Assembly: GCA_020249285.1 (NCBI GenBank)
Contig: JADCFX010000004.1
Span: forward strand, 124,001-188,000
DNA: 64,000 nt
DNA from: Roseomonas sp.
GTDB lineage: Bacteria > Pseudomonadota > Alphaproteobacteria > Acetobacterales > Acetobacteraceae
Direction: 5' to 3'
This document shows, one piece after another, positions 50,135 through 59,910 of the stretch. Position 1 is the stretch's first letter, and the number at the start of each line of letters is the position of its first letter. The notes beneath the pieces are model-generated. The model made no database searches, was not told the DNA's origin, and was given only the letters and a program-made list of their open reading frames with translations. A program made the position numbers and the translations under genes.

Positions 50135-52366
50135 ATGCCCGATGATGTGAAATCCCTGACGCCCAGCGGGGCGGAGCGTGAAACGCGGCTCGCGGATGCT
50201 TTGTCCGAACGCTATTTGGCCTATGCGCTTTCCACCATTACCGCGCGGTCACTACCGGATGTGCGGGATGGGTTGAAGCCCGTGCATCGGCGCCTGTTAT
50301 GGGCGATGCGGCAATTACGGCTTGATCCGGAAGCAGGTTTCAAGAAATGCGCGCGTATCGTGGGCGATGTCATGGGCAAATATCACCCCCATGGCGATGC
50401 CGCGATTTATGAGGCGATGGTGCGGCTCGCGCAGGATTTCGCGGCGCGCTACCCGCTGGTCGAAGGCCAGGGCAATTTCGGCAATATTGATGGCGATAAC
50501 CCGGCGGCCATGCGCTACACGGAAGCGCGGCTGACGGAAGTGGCGCAAGCGCTGCTGGAAGGCATTGAAGAAGACGCGGTTGATTTCCGCGCCACTTATG
50601 ATGGCGAGGAACGCGAACCCATCGTGCTGCCGGCGGCCTTTCCGCATCTTTTGGCCAATGGCGCGGCGGGGATTGCGGTGGGCATGGCAACCTCCATCCC
50701 GCCGCATAATGCTGGGGAGCTTTGCGCAGCTGCGCTGGAATTGGTGCGGAACCCGGATGTCGGCACGGATCAGCTGCTACGGCACATCAAGGGGCCGGAT
50801 TTCCCGACCGGCGGCATTCTGGTGGAAAGTCAGGAAGCCATGCGTGAAGCCTATGAAACCGGCCGCGGCGGGTTTCGCGTGCGCGCGAAATGGGAAGTGG
50901 AAAAGAGTAAGGCGGGAAGCTGGGTGATCATTATCACCGAGATCCCCTATCAGGTGCAGAAGGCACGGCTGATCGAACAGATCGCGCAGCTTCTGGAAGA
51001 AAAAAAGCTGCCGCTGCTGGCGGATTTGCGCGATGAAAGCACCGAACAGGTGCGGGTGGTACTGGAACCCAAATCCCGCAATGTGGAACCGGCGGTGCTG
51101 ATGGAAACGCTATTCCGCGCCACGCCGTTGGAATCTCGCTTTCCGCTGAACATGAATGTGCTGGATGCGAACCGCACGCCGCGCGTCATGAGCTTGAAGG
51201 AAGTGCTGCGCGCCTGGCTGGATCATCGGCATGAGGTGCTGCAGCGGCGTACCAATCACCGGCTGGGGGCGATTGCGCGGCGGCTTGAGATACTTGATGG
51301 CTATCTGATCGCCTATCTGAATTTGGATGAGGTGATTCGCATCATCCGGGAAGAAGATGAACCAAAGCCCAGGCTGATGGAACGCTTTGGCCTGAACGAT
51401 ACTCAGGCGGAAGCTATCCTGAATATGCGGCTGCGTGCGCTCAGGCGCCTGGAAGAAATGGAAATCCGCAAGGAGCATAAGAAGCTTTCGGCAGAACAGA
51501 AAAAGCTTCTGGCGCTGATGAAATCCGAAGCGGCGCGCTGGGGAACGATTGCGGAAGAAATTGAAAGCATGCGCGCGCGCTTTGGCGATGGCGCGCTGGG
51601 CGCGCGGCGCACGGCCACCGGCGCGATCCTGCCAGAAGTGGTGGTGGATGAAGCGGCCTTTGTGGAGCGTGAGCCAATTACCGTGATCCTGTCTGAGAAA
51701 GGCTGGATCAGGGCGCAGAAGGGCCATGTGTCCCTGGATGGCGAATTGCGCTTCAAGGAAGGCGATAGCCTGTTCATCGCGCTGCACGCGGAGACCACAG
51801 ATCGGCTGGTGCTGTTTGCCACCAATGGCAAGGCTTTCACGCTGAAGGCCGATGCCATTCCGCGTGGGCGTGGTGATGGCCAACCGGTACGCTTGCTGCT
51901 GGATTTGACCAATGAGGATGCTGTGGTCGCGATGTTCGTGCACCGCGAAGGGCTTCGCTATCTGGTGGCAGGCTCAGATGGCAAAGGCTTCCTGGTCAAG
52001 GGTGAAGATTTGCTTGCGGAAAAGCGCACCGGCAAGCAGGTTCTGAATGTGGACCCGCCGGCGGAAGCGGCGGTCTGTGCGCCAGCGGAAGGCGATTCCA
52101 TTGCGGTGATTGGCGAGAATCGCAAATTGCTGATTTTCCCGATTGACCAGGTGCCCGAGATGACGCGCGGGCGCGGCGTGCAATTGCAAAGCTACCGCGA
52201 TGGCGGGCTTGCGGATGTGAAGGTGTTCACCCGGAAGGAAGGGCTTTCCTGGGTACTTGGCGAAAGAACGCGGGTTGAGACGGATTTGCGCGCCTGGGTT
52301 GGTAATCGCGCTGGCGCGGGCAAGGCGCCGCCGAATGGGTTCCCGCGGTCAAATCGGTTTGAATGA
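50135..52366 (+). CDS. parC: DNA topoisomerase IV subunit A
   Basis: A 743-residue type IIA topoisomerase breakage-reunion subunit that separates daughter chromosomes. Seen: [43 protein letters not shown], and the active tyrosine Tyr128 in MRYTEARL. The C-terminal pinwheel is short, with the ParC form of the repeats and no GyrA box, which distinguishes it from gyrase A. parE is not in the window. Confidence 0.95.
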   Translation: MPDDVKSLTPSGAERETRLADALSERYLAYALSTITARSLPDVRDGLKPVHRRLLWAMRQLRLDPEAGFKKCARIVGDVMGKYHPHGDAAIYEAMVRLAQDFAARYPLVEGQGNFGNIDGDNPAAMRYTEARLTEVAQALLEGIEEDAVDFRATYDGEEREPIVLPAAFPHLLANGAAGIAVGMATSIPPHNAGELCAAALELVRNPDVGTDQLLRHIKGPDFPTGGILVESQEAMREAYETGRGGFRVRAKWEVEKSKAGSWVIIITEIPYQVQKARLIEQIAQLLEEKKLPLLADLRDESTEQVRVVLEPKSRNVEPAVLMETLFRATPLESRFPLNMNVLDANRTPRVMSLKEVLRAWLDHRHEVLQRRTNHRLGAIARRLEILDGYLIAYLNLDEVIRIIREEDEPKPRLMERFGLNDTQAEAILNMRLRALRRLEEMEIRKEHKKLSAEQKKLLALMKSEAARWGTIAEEIESMRARFGDGALGARRTATGAILPEVVVDEAAFVEREPITVILSEKGWIRAQKGHVSLDGELRFKEGDSLFIALHAETTDRLVLFATNGKAFTLKADAIPRGRGDGQPVRLLLDLTNEDAVVAMFVHREGLRYLVAGSDGKGFLVKGEDLLAEKRTGKQVLNVDPPAEAAVCAPAEGDSIAVIGENRKLLIFPIDQVPEMTRGRGVQLQSYRDGGLADVKVFTRKEGLSWVLGERTRVETDLRAWVGNRAGAGKAPPNGFPRSNRFE

Positions 52367-52405
52367 AAAAACCCCAGTGTGATTGCTCACACTGGGGCCG
52401 TTGTT
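52366..52405. terminator. Bidirectional terminator between parC and the BMP-type gene
   Basis: A perfect 11-base stem CCCCAGTGTGA (52372-52382) / TCACACTGGGG (52387-52397) with loop TTGC. AAAAAA (52366-52371) on the left reads as six U's for the minus-strand transcript; GTTGTTT on the right gives a weaker U-rich end for parC. The A run begins inside the parC stop codon. Confidence 0.85.
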
Positions 52406-52424
52406 TCAGCGCTGATAACGCGCC

Positions 52425-53501
52425 TTACGGCATCGCAACATCAATGCCCTGATAGAAGTAGTTCTGCGCGCGGATTTCATCATCCGTGAGCCGCCGGCCC
52501 GCCGGGATCACCACCGTGCCATCCTGGCGCGTGATCGGGCCGTCAAACGGGTGCAGCGTGCCGGCAGCGATGGCGTCACGGATGCGCGTTGCTTCGCTCA
52601 CTTCCTCGGGCGTCATATTGGTAAAGGGGGCCAGGCGGAACATGCCGCTACCAAGCCCGCCCCAGGTATCCGTCGGGCGCCAGGTGCCGTCCAGCACTGC
52701 CTTCGCACGATCGGCATAGTAATCGCCCCAGTTATTGACGCTGCTGGTCAAATGCGCGCGCGGTGCGAAGCGTGTCATGTCAGATGCCTGGCCGAAGCCG
52801 AAAATGCCGCGCTGTTCCGCCAATTGCAGCGGCGCCGGGCCATCGGTATGGCTGCACAGCACATCGCAGCCCTGGTCAATCAGGGCGCGGGCCGCATCGG
52901 CCTCTCGCGCTGGGTTCGACCAGGCATTCACCCACACCACGCGCACCTTCATGGAAGGGTCCACAGACCAGGCGCCGCGCATGACGGTGTTGATGGCGCT
53001 GATCACCTCCGGCACCGGGAAGGTGGCGACATAGCCAATGGTCTTGGAACGCGACTTGCGCGCAGCGATCACGCCCTGGACGTAGCGGCCTTCGTAGAAG
53101 CGGGCATTGTAGATCGCCATATTCGGCAGCGTTGTCGGGCCAGTCGCGTTTTCGAAGAATACGCCCGGGTGCTGCGGCGCCATGCGCTGCGTGGGGGCGA
53201 AATAGGAAAAGCTGGTGGTGAAGATCAGCCGATGGCCGGTGCGGACCAGCTGCGTCACAACGCGGTCGAAATCGGGTGGTGCGACGGATTCCACCGTGGT
53301 GGCATTGACGCGGTCGCCCAACACTTCGGCCATGCGGCGGCGGCCCTGGTCGTGCATGTGCGACCAGCCGAAATCGCCGACCGGACCGATCAGGACAACG
53401 CCAACACTCAGGCGTGATTGCGCTTCGGCCTGCTGGCCGAAGGCGGCAGCGCCGGCAAGACCGGCAGAGCCAGCCATAAGGTGACGACGGGTGATGTTCA
53501 T
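52425..53501 (-). CDS. BMP-family ABC transporter substrate-binding protein
   Basis: A 358-residue periplasmic binding protein with a twin-arginine-type signal (NITRRHLMAGSAGLAGAAAFG). Family segments are VGVVLIGPVGDFGWSHMHDQG, GYVATFPVPEVISAINTVMRG and a C-terminal PITRQDGTVVIPAG. BMP/PnrA proteins mostly bind purine nucleosides, but members for other ligands exist. It is the last gene of a minus-strand transporter operon and is separated from the permease by a palindromic repeat. Confidence 0.92.
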   Translation of the reverse strand: MNITRRHLMAGSAGLAGAAAFGQQAEAQSRLSVGVVLIGPVGDFGWSHMHDQGRRRMAEVLGDRVNATTVESVAPPDFDRVVTQLVRTGHRLIFTTSFSYFAPTQRMAPQHPGVFFENATGPTTLPNMAIYNARFYEGRYVQGVIAARKSRSKTIGYVATFPVPEVISAINTVMRGAWSVDPSMKVRVVWVNAWSNPAREADAARALIDQGCDVLCSHTDGPAPLQLAEQRGIFGFGQASDMTRFAPRAHLTSSVNNWGDYYADRAKAVLDGTWRPTDTWGGLGSGMFRLAPFTNMTPEEVSEATRIRDAIAAGTLHPFDGPITRQDGTVVIPAGRRLTDDEIRAQNYFYQGIDVAMP

Positions 53502-53550
53502 GAAGCTCTCCCTGAAAAGCTAGGTGGATTAAGCAAATTTAATGCCGAAA

Positions 53551-53594
53551 GCATTTTCAAGCCAAGTGGCAACACTTGGCGGCTCGGAAAATGC
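53551..53594. repeat. 44-base palindromic repeat, copy D
   Basis: Outer arms GCATTTTC (53551-53558) and GAAAATGC (53587-53594), inner arms CCAAGTG/CACTTGG around a GCAA tetraloop, CGGCTCG spacer and downstream flank GATCAAAC. It sits inside the transporter operon, between the second permease gene and the binding-protein gene. Confidence 0.9.
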
Positions 53595-53617
53595 GATCAA
53601 ACAACACGTGGAAGGCC

Positions 53618-54535
53618 CTATCTATCGGGCACGAAGGGCACGCCGAGCGAGGCCGGCCCCACCGCGCCCCCTCGCCTTGCCCGCATAATGAGCACCAGCA
53701 CCAGAATCGTGATCAGATAGGGCAAGGCCGCCAGAAACTGCGATGGCAGGGGCACGCCCGCCGATTGCGCGTGCAATTGCAGGATCGTGAGCGCGCCGAA
53801 CAGATAGGCACCGACCATGGCCCTGAAGGGCAGCCAGGAGGCAAAGACTACGATGGCCAGCGCAATCCAGCCCCGCCCCGCGGTCATGCCGCTGGTCCAG
53901 AAGGGGGTCAGGACCAAGGACATATAGGCCCCCGCCAAGCCCGCGCATCCGCCGCCGAACAGGATGGCCAGCAGGCGTATGCGCCGCACCGGATAGCCAA
54001 GCGCATGCGCTGCCGCGTGGTTTTCGCCGACCGCGCGCAGGACAAGCCCGGCCCGGCTTTTGGTAAGGAACCACCAGACACCGATGACCAGCGCGACGGA
54101 GGCATAAACAAAGGGGTCCTGATGGAACAGCACCGGCCCGATGAAGGGAATATCGGACAGCAGCGGGACTTCGATCTTGCCGATGCCCGCGCGCTGCACG
54201 CCCACAAAGGGCGCGCCGATCACGCCCGAAAGCCCAAGCCCCAGAATGGCCAAAGCCAGCCCCGCCGCCACCTGGTTGGCCGCAAGGCCCAAGACAAGGG
54301 CGGCAAACACCAGGGACAGCGCCATGCCGGCCAGCACGGCCACCAGCACGCCAAGCGTGGAAGACCCGGTGGCGATGGCCGCCGCAATGCCAGCGGCAGC
54401 GCCGATCACCATCATGCCCTCAACGCCCAGGTTCAAAACGCCCGCGCGTTCCACCACCAATTCCCCAATCGCCGCAATCAGCAGCGGGGTGGAAGCGGTG
54501 ATGATGGTCAGGATAATGGCTTCGAACAGCGTCAT
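53618..54535 (-). CDS. ABC transporter permease (BMP-type system, NupQ-like)
   Basis: A 305-residue inner membrane protein with about eight to nine hydrophobic segments (for example LFEAIILTIITASTPLLIAAIGELVV and LGVLVAVLAGMALSLVFAALVLG). The segment RAGVLNLGVEGMMVIGA is the hallmark of BPD_transp_2 permeases in nucleoside-type importers. Its start overlaps the end of the partner permease by four bases. Confidence 0.9.
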   Translation of the reverse strand: MTLFEAIILTIITASTPLLIAAIGELVVERAGVLNLGVEGMMVIGAAAGIAAAIATGSSTLGVLVAVLAGMALSLVFAALVLGLAANQVAAGLALAILGLGLSGVIGAPFVGVQRAGIGKIEVPLLSDIPFIGPVLFHQDPFVYASVALVIGVWWFLTKSRAGLVLRAVGENHAAAHALGYPVRRIRLLAILFGGGCAGLAGAYMSLVLTPFWTSGMTAGRGWIALAIVVFASWLPFRAMVGAYLFGALTILQLHAQSAGVPLPSQFLAALPYLITILVLVLIMRARRGGAVGPASLGVPFVPDR

Positions 54536-55605
54536 GCCGCCGCCCCCCGGATCAGGCGGAAGCGATACAAAAGCAGGCTATCGCAGGTGAGCACAAAGAA
54601 CAGCAAAAGCCCTTGCAGCACGCGTGTTGCATCAAGCGGCAGGCGCAGCATGATTTGCGCATTCTCACCACCGATGAAGGTGATGGCGATGAATATGCCG
54701 GCGAATAAACAGCCGATGGGATTAAGCCTTCCCAGGAAGGCGACAATAATGGCGGTGAAGCCATAGCCAGGCGAAAGGCCGGGCTGCAATTGCTTGATGG
54801 TGCCCGCGGCTTCCAGCACGCCGGCAAGCCCCGCAAGCGCGCCTGAGATCATGAAGACCGTGATGATCAGCCGCGCCTCAGAAAACCCAGCAAAGCGCGC
54901 GGCGCGCGGCGCTTCGCCCACCAGGCGGATTTCAAACCCCTTTAACGTGCGCCCCATCAGCAGCATGAAGCCCAGCACCAACGCAATCATGATGGGCGTG
55001 CCGATATTGAGCCGCCCGCCAGCCATCAGCAGCGGCAAGGTCGCTTCTGGTTCGAACACCACGCTATTGGGCATGTTGAAGCCGGCGGGGTCTCGCCAAG
55101 GGCCGCGCACCAGGAAATCCAGCAGCAATTCCGCGACATAAACCAGCATCAGGCTGGTCAGGATTTCATTGGCGCCGAAGCGCGTGCGCAGGATGGCGGG
55201 GATCAACGCGAAACAGGCACCTGCCGTGGCACCCACCAACAGCATCACCGGCAAAAGCCATAGCCCTTGTGTGCTGCCATGGGTGATGATGGCGACATAC
55301 CCACCCGCCATGGCGCCGAACAGGAATTGCCCCTCGGCGCCGATATTCCAGACCTTGGCGCGGTAGCAAACCGCCAGCCCAACCGCGATCAGCACAAGCG
55401 GTGTCGCCTTTACCGCCACTTCCTGCAAGCCCCAGGAATCCGAGAGCGGATCGAGGAAATAAGTGCTCAGCGCCGTCACAGGGTCCTTGCCGAGCAGCGC
55501 AAACATGATGGCGGCGGATATCATGGTCAGCGCTACCGCAATCATTGGGGAGATCAGCATCAGGCTGATCGGCGTTTCGGTGCGACGCTCCATCACAAGC
55601 TTCAT
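54532..55605 (-). CDS. ABC transporter permease (BMP-type system, NupP-like)
   Basis: A 357-residue permease with hydrophobic spans through the protein and the signature KVWNIGAEGQFLFGAMAGGYVA. It pairs with the other permease as a heterodimer. The ATG at 55605 shares its A with the ATPase stop codon (TGATG), a one-base coupling; the frame is open upstream inside the ATPase gene but lacks membrane character. Confidence 0.9.
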   Translation of the reverse strand: MKLVMERRTETPISLMLISPMIAVALTMISAAIMFALLGKDPVTALSTYFLDPLSDSWGLQEVAVKATPLVLIAVGLAVCYRAKVWNIGAEGQFLFGAMAGGYVAIITHGSTQGLWLLPVMLLVGATAGACFALIPAILRTRFGANEILTSLMLVYVAELLLDFLVRGPWRDPAGFNMPNSVVFEPEATLPLLMAGGRLNIGTPIMIALVLGFMLLMGRTLKGFEIRLVGEAPRAARFAGFSEARLIITVFMISGALAGLAGVLEAAGTIKQLQPGLSPGYGFTAIIVAFLGRLNPIGCLFAGIFIAITFIGGENAQIMLRLPLDATRVLQGLLLFFVLTCDSLLLYRFRLIRGAAA

Positions 55606-57122
55606 CACGCCGCCATCCCCGCCCCGCCCATCAAAAGGCCGAGCGATTCGCGTGTGGCGTGAGCGGTTGGCATGGCGGGCGAAAGCCGGCCCATGAACAT
55701 CACGCAAAGTCGGTCTGAGATTTCGAGTAACTCATCCAAATCCTGGCTGATCACCAGCACCGCGCTACCCGCGCGCGCCAAATCCATCAGCGCTTGCCGA
55801 ATGGTGGCGGCAGCACCCGCATCCACGCCCCAGCTTGGCTGCGCCACCACCAGAATGCCGGGCTGGCGCACGATTTCCCGCCCGATCACAAATTTCTGCA
55901 AATTGCCGCCGGATAGCGCGCGCGCTTCCGGATCGGCGGGGCCTTTGCGCACATCAAAGGCGCGCACCACCTTGCCCACGAAGTCAGTCAACTTCGCGCG
56001 ATCCACCAGCCCATGGCGCAGAAAACCATTCGTGGCATGGCCGGATAGCAGCGCGTTTTCGGAAAGCCGCATGGCCGGCGCCGCGCCATGGCCAAGCCGT
56101 TCTTCCGGCACAAAGGCTGCACCGCGCTTGCGGCGTTCATTGATGCCGGCGCGGCCAACCGCCACCCCATCCATCGCAATGGCCCCGGCATGGGGCGCCA
56201 ATTCTTCGCCGCTGAGGGCAGCAAAAAGCTCATCCTGACCATTGCCGGCGACACCGGCGATGCCCAGCACCTCACCGGCGCGCAGTTCCAGGCTGATCTT
56301 TTCAAGCGCAATGCCATGCGCGTGCTGCGGCGGGAGTGACAGCGCCGAAACCGCAAGCCGCACCGGGCCTTGCGCTTCGATATGATCATGGCGGATGGGC
56401 ACGACATCACCACCCATCATCATGCGTGCAAGGCTTGCGGCGGTTTCAGCGCGCGGATCGCAATGCGCCACCACCTGCCCGCCACGCAGAATGGTGGCGG
56501 CTTCGCAAATGCGGCGCACCTCTTCCAACTTATGGGAGATGTAAAGGACAGAACGCCCCTCAGCACGCAGCCTGTCGAGGGTGGCGAAAAGACCCTCGGC
56601 CTCCTGCGGCGTCAGCACCGAGGTCGGTTCATCGAGGACCAGCAGGCTTGGGTCCTGCATCAGGCAGCGCATGATCTCCACGCGCTGGCGTTCGCCAACG
56701 GAAAGCCGCCAGACTTCTCGGCTGGGATCAAGCGGCAGGCCATAGGCGCGGCTGGTTTCCGCCAGATTTTCGGCAATTTCCGAGACCGTGCCGGCGTGAT
56801 CGAGCGCGAGGGCGACATTCTCGGCGACTGTCAGCGCCTCAAACAACGAAAAATGCTGAAACACCATTCCAATGCCAAGCGCGCGGGCGGCGCGGGGGCT
56901 TTCCACCTGAACCGGCGCGCCGCGCCAGACAAGCCGCCCCGCATCCGGGCGCAGCAGCCCATAGATGATTTTTACGAGCGTGGATTTGCCGGCGCCGTTT
57001 TCGCCAAGCAGCGCATGGATTTCACCGGGTGCCACCGTCAGGTCCACGGCATCATTCGCCACCAAGGCGCCGAAACGCTTGGTGATGCCCTCAGCGGCGA
57101 GAAGCGGGGGGGATGCCTGCAT
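55605..57122 (-). CDS. ABC transporter ATP-binding protein with two nucleotide domains
   Basis: A 505-residue double ATPase of the sugar/nucleoside importer type. Domain 1: Walker A GENGAGKST, signature LSVGERQRVEI, Walker B LLVLDEPTSVLTPQ. Domain 2: GVAGNGQDE in the Walker A position, signature LSGGNLQKFVIGRE, and a Walker B ILVVAQPSWGVD where the usual acidic residues are changed, as often in the second domain of this family. I chose the ATG at 57122; another at 57173 is in frame. It is first in the transporter operon. Confidence 0.9.
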   Translation of the reverse strand: MQASPPLLAAEGITKRFGALVANDAVDLTVAPGEIHALLGENGAGKSTLVKIIYGLLRPDAGRLVWRGAPVQVESPRAARALGIGMVFQHFSLFEALTVAENVALALDHAGTVSEIAENLAETSRAYGLPLDPSREVWRLSVGERQRVEIMRCLMQDPSLLVLDEPTSVLTPQEAEGLFATLDRLRAEGRSVLYISHKLEEVRRICEAATILRGGQVVAHCDPRAETAASLARMMMGGDVVPIRHDHIEAQGPVRLAVSALSLPPQHAHGIALEKISLELRAGEVLGIAGVAGNGQDELFAALSGEELAPHAGAIAMDGVAVGRAGINERRKRGAAFVPEERLGHGAAPAMRLSENALLSGHATNGFLRHGLVDRAKLTDFVGKVVRAFDVRKGPADPEARALSGGNLQKFVIGREIVRQPGILVVAQPSWGVDAGAAATIRQALMDLARAGSAVLVISQDLDELLEISDRLCVMFMGRLSPAMPTAHATRESLGLLMGGAGMAA

Positions 57123-57188
57123 GACAGGCGTGTAACCTTTTTCGTTTTCCCTGTCGCCAGGGTTGTGCGGCATCAGCCGGCAGAAAAA

Positions 57189-57851
57189 TCAGCCCGGCAG
57201 CGCAAATGCGGCAAGCTCTGCGCGCAATTCGGGCATGCCCTCGCCGGTTTCGCTGCTGGTCACCATCACAACCGGGTGGCCAGCCGTATGGCGCCGAGCG
57301 AGGCCCTCAACCTCCGCCAGGCGCTTGGCCAATTGCGCTTGCGGCACATCATCGGCCTTGGTCAGCACGATCTGAAAAGCGACCGCGGCCTCATCCAATA
57401 GTTTCATCGCGGCAAGATCGGCGGATTTGGTTTCAATCCGCGCATCCATCAGCAGCAATACGCGGCGCAGATTGGGGCGGCCACGCAGGTATTCGAACAT
57501 CATGCCCTGCCAATCGGCCTGCAATTCCTTCGATGCCTTGGCATAACCATAGCCCGGCATATCCACGAGCACGAGCCGATCGCCAAGGTTGAAGAAATTG
57601 AGCTGGCGCGTGCGCCCCGGCGTATTGGAAACGCGTGCCAGCGCATTGCGCCCTGTCAGCGCATTCAGCAGCGAAGATTTGCCGACATTGGATCGCCCGC
57701 AAAAGGCAATCTCCGGCAGGCCGGGCGGCGGCACTTGTTCAAGCTTCTGCGCGCCGAAGAAAAAATCACAGGGCCGCGCGAAAAGCAGCCGCCCCGCTTC
57801 AAGCAGGGCGGCGCGCGCTTCTTCCGTAGTAGCCTCGGCCAAGCCACTCAT
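57189..57851 (-). CDS. engB: Ribosome biogenesis GTP-binding protein YsxC/EngB
   Basis: A 220-residue small GTPase for 50S assembly. Motifs: FCGRSNVGKSSLLNALTGR (G1), NTPGRTRQLNFF, DMPGYGYAKASK (G3), TKADDV (G4) and TSSETGEG (G5). I chose the ATG at 57851; the frame is open to 57950, inside yidC. It follows yidC by 28 bases in the conserved rpmH-rnpA-yidD-yidC order. Confidence 0.94.
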   Translation of the reverse strand: MSGLAEATTEEARAALLEAGRLLFARPCDFFFGAQKLEQVPPPGLPEIAFCGRSNVGKSSLLNALTGRNALARVSNTPGRTRQLNFFNLGDRLVLVDMPGYGYAKASKELQADWQGMMFEYLRGRPNLRRVLLLMDARIETKSADLAAMKLLDEAAVAFQIVLTKADDVPQAQLAKRLAEVEGLARRHTAGHPVVMVTSSETGEGMPELRAELAAFALPG

Positions 57852-57879
57852 CACGCGAACCTGGCAAGCGGCGTCACGC

Positions 57880-59661
57880 CTACTTGCCGCCGGCCTTGGC
57901 GGCGCGGGATGCAGCGCGTTCATGGCGCATGATGTAGTATTGCTGGCCAACGGAAAGCGTATTGTTCCAGGCCCAGTAGATGATCAGCCCCGCCGGGAAG
58001 GATGCCAGCATAAAGGTGAAGATCACCGGCATCCAGGCAAATATCTTGGCCTGAATCGGATCGGGCGGCTGCGGGTTCAGCCTTTGCTGCACCCACATGG
58101 TCAGGCCCATGATCAAGGCCCAAGCCGGCATATGGAGGAAGGTGCTCCAGGATGCGGGATCGAAGGGCAGCAGGCCGAACAAGTTGAAAAGATTGGTCGG
58201 GTCCGGCGCGGACAAATCCTTGATCCAGCCAAAGAAGGGCTGGTGGCGCATTTCGATGGTGACGAACAGCACCTTATAAAGCGCGAAAAACACCGGAATC
58301 TGCAGCAGGATGGGCAAGCAGCCGGAGGCAGGGTTTACCTTTTCACTCCGGTAGAGCGCCATCATTTCAGTCTGCGCCTTTTGCGGATCATCCTTGTAGC
58401 GTTCCTTGAGCTCCGCCATTTTGGGCGCCAGCACCTTCATCTTGGCCATGGATTTATAGGCCTTACTCGCCAGCGGGAAGAATAGGATCTTGATGGCGAG
58501 GGTGAAGACCAAAATGGCGACACCGAAATTACCGAATACCCGGAACAGCCAATCCAACGCATAGAAGAAGGGCTTGGTCAGAAAGTAGAACCAGCCGAAA
58601 TCAATCGCCTTGTCGAAATCCTTGATGCCGAAGCGTGTTGCGTAATCATCCAGCAAATGCACTTCCTTGGCACCGGCAAACAAGCGGCTTTTGAAGCCAT
58701 CCGTGGCACCTGGTGCGATCTGCTGCGCGGCAGGGGCGGCGATATCCACTTGCCAACGCTCACCCGCCGTGCCGGGCGCTTCGCTGACAAAGCGATAGGC
58801 GGCGCGCATCGGCTGATCAGGTGCGGCAGGCATCAGCGCGGCGAGCCAATATTTATCGGTAATGCCAACCCAGCCGCCGACATCTTCCTGTTCGAAAGCC
58901 GCCCCACGGCGCTTCTGCGCTTCAGTCTTCGCGTCAGCGAAGGTCACTTCATTCAGCCGCCCGCCAATCACGCCGGTGAAGCCCTCATGGAGAATAAAGA
59001 AGCCTTCCACCTTGGGCGTGACTTCGCGCCGAATGCGCGCCCAGGGCAGCACCGCCACCGTGTCAGCGCTGGTATTGCGCATGCGCTGTTCGGCGGAGAA
59101 CATATAATTCTCATCAAGGGTCAACTGAATTTCAAAAATCTGCCCCTGGCCGTTATTCCAGGTGAGCGTAACCGGCTTGCCGGGGGCGAGCGGCCCGCCG
59201 CTGACCTGCCAATCTGTTTCCCCATCCGGCACCTTCGTGCGGCCATCGGCGGCGGTCCAGCCCCATTGCGCGAAATAAGGTGCTGAGGTGTCGCGCGGCG
59301 CGAAAAGCCGCACGGGGGGGGAGCCAGGATCAACAGTTTCCCGGTGGCGGAGCAGCACCAGATCATCAAGCCGCGCGCCACGCAGATTGAGATTGCCAGC
59401 AACCGAGGGGCTTTCAATCGCGATGCGCCGGGCGGGGGTGCGGGCCGCCGGGGCGGCTTCCTGCTGGGAAGGCGTGGTGAGCACCTGATTGGCCGGCACG
59501 GGCGCGCCGGAAGCCGCGGGCGCGGGCACGGCTGGCACGGGCGCCTGTTGCGTCACCGGCGCCGGCGCTTCGGGCGGCATGTTCATGCGCTTGTACACGT
59601 CGAAAAGCAGCAGGATGCCGATTGAAAGCGCAATCGCGGCGAACAGACGCTTCTGATCCAT
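57880..59661 (-). CDS. yidC: Membrane protein insertase YidC
   Basis: A 593-residue inner membrane insertase. N-terminal membrane anchor (LFAAIALSIGILLLFDVY), a periplasmic P1-type domain (about 70-360, with a Pro/Ala-rich linker before it), then the conserved core: FGNFGVAILVFTLAIKILFFPLASKAYKSMAKMK, the KERYKDDPQKAQTEMM coiled loop and the last membrane spans ending in a basic tail. The hydrophilic groove arginine position is in the first core helix region. Confidence 0.96.
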   Translation of the reverse strand: MDQKRLFAAIALSIGILLLFDVYKRMNMPPEAPAPVTQQAPVPAVPAPAASGAPVPANQVLTTPSQQEAAPAARTPARRIAIESPSVAGNLNLRGARLDDLVLLRHRETVDPGSPPVRLFAPRDTSAPYFAQWGWTAADGRTKVPDGETDWQVSGGPLAPGKPVTLTWNNGQGQIFEIQLTLDENYMFSAEQRMRNTSADTVAVLPWARIRREVTPKVEGFFILHEGFTGVIGGRLNEVTFADAKTEAQKRRGAAFEQEDVGGWVGITDKYWLAALMPAAPDQPMRAAYRFVSEAPGTAGERWQVDIAAPAAQQIAPGATDGFKSRLFAGAKEVHLLDDYATRFGIKDFDKAIDFGWFYFLTKPFFYALDWLFRVFGNFGVAILVFTLAIKILFFPLASKAYKSMAKMKVLAPKMAELKERYKDDPQKAQTEMMALYRSEKVNPASGCLPILLQIPVFFALYKVLFVTIEMRHQPFFGWIKDLSAPDPTNLFNLFGLLPFDPASWSTFLHMPAWALIMGLTMWVQQRLNPQPPDPIQAKIFAWMPVIFTFMLASFPAGLIIYWAWNNTLSVGQQYYIMRHERAASRAAKAGGK

Positions 59662-59670
59662 GGCGGGTGC

Positions 59671-59910
59671 TCAGCCTTTGGTGTTTTTGGGGCGGGGTAC
59701 GGGGTCGTAGCCGCCAGGGGTCCAGGGGTTGCAGCGCAGAATGCGCCGCGTGGTCAACCAAGTGCCGCGCGCAGCGCCGTGGGATTCCAAAGCTTCCAAC
59801 GCGTAATCGCTGCAGGTCGGGTAATGGCGGCAATGGCTGCCGATAATGCCGCGCAGCGTATAGCGATACGCGTGCACGCAGCCCTTCAGCGCCAAGGCGG
59901 GCAGGCTCAT
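59671..59910 (-). CDS. yidD: Membrane protein insertion efficiency factor YidD
   Basis: A 79-residue member of the UPF0161 family: [31 protein letters not shown] and [18 protein letters not shown] contain the invariant cysteines and the CNPW motif. Its start overlaps the end of rnpA by four bases and it lies nine bases before yidC. Confidence 0.95.
   Translation of the reverse strand: MSLPALALKGCVHAYRYTLRGIIGSHCRHYPTCSDYALEALESHGAARGTWLTTRRILRCNPWTPGGYDPVPRPKNTKG

Noticed and set aside
53576..54766. Plus-strand open frame of 396 codons across the permease genes
   Set aside because: Antisense to two certain membrane proteins; the translation is Gln/Arg/His-rich and unstructured.
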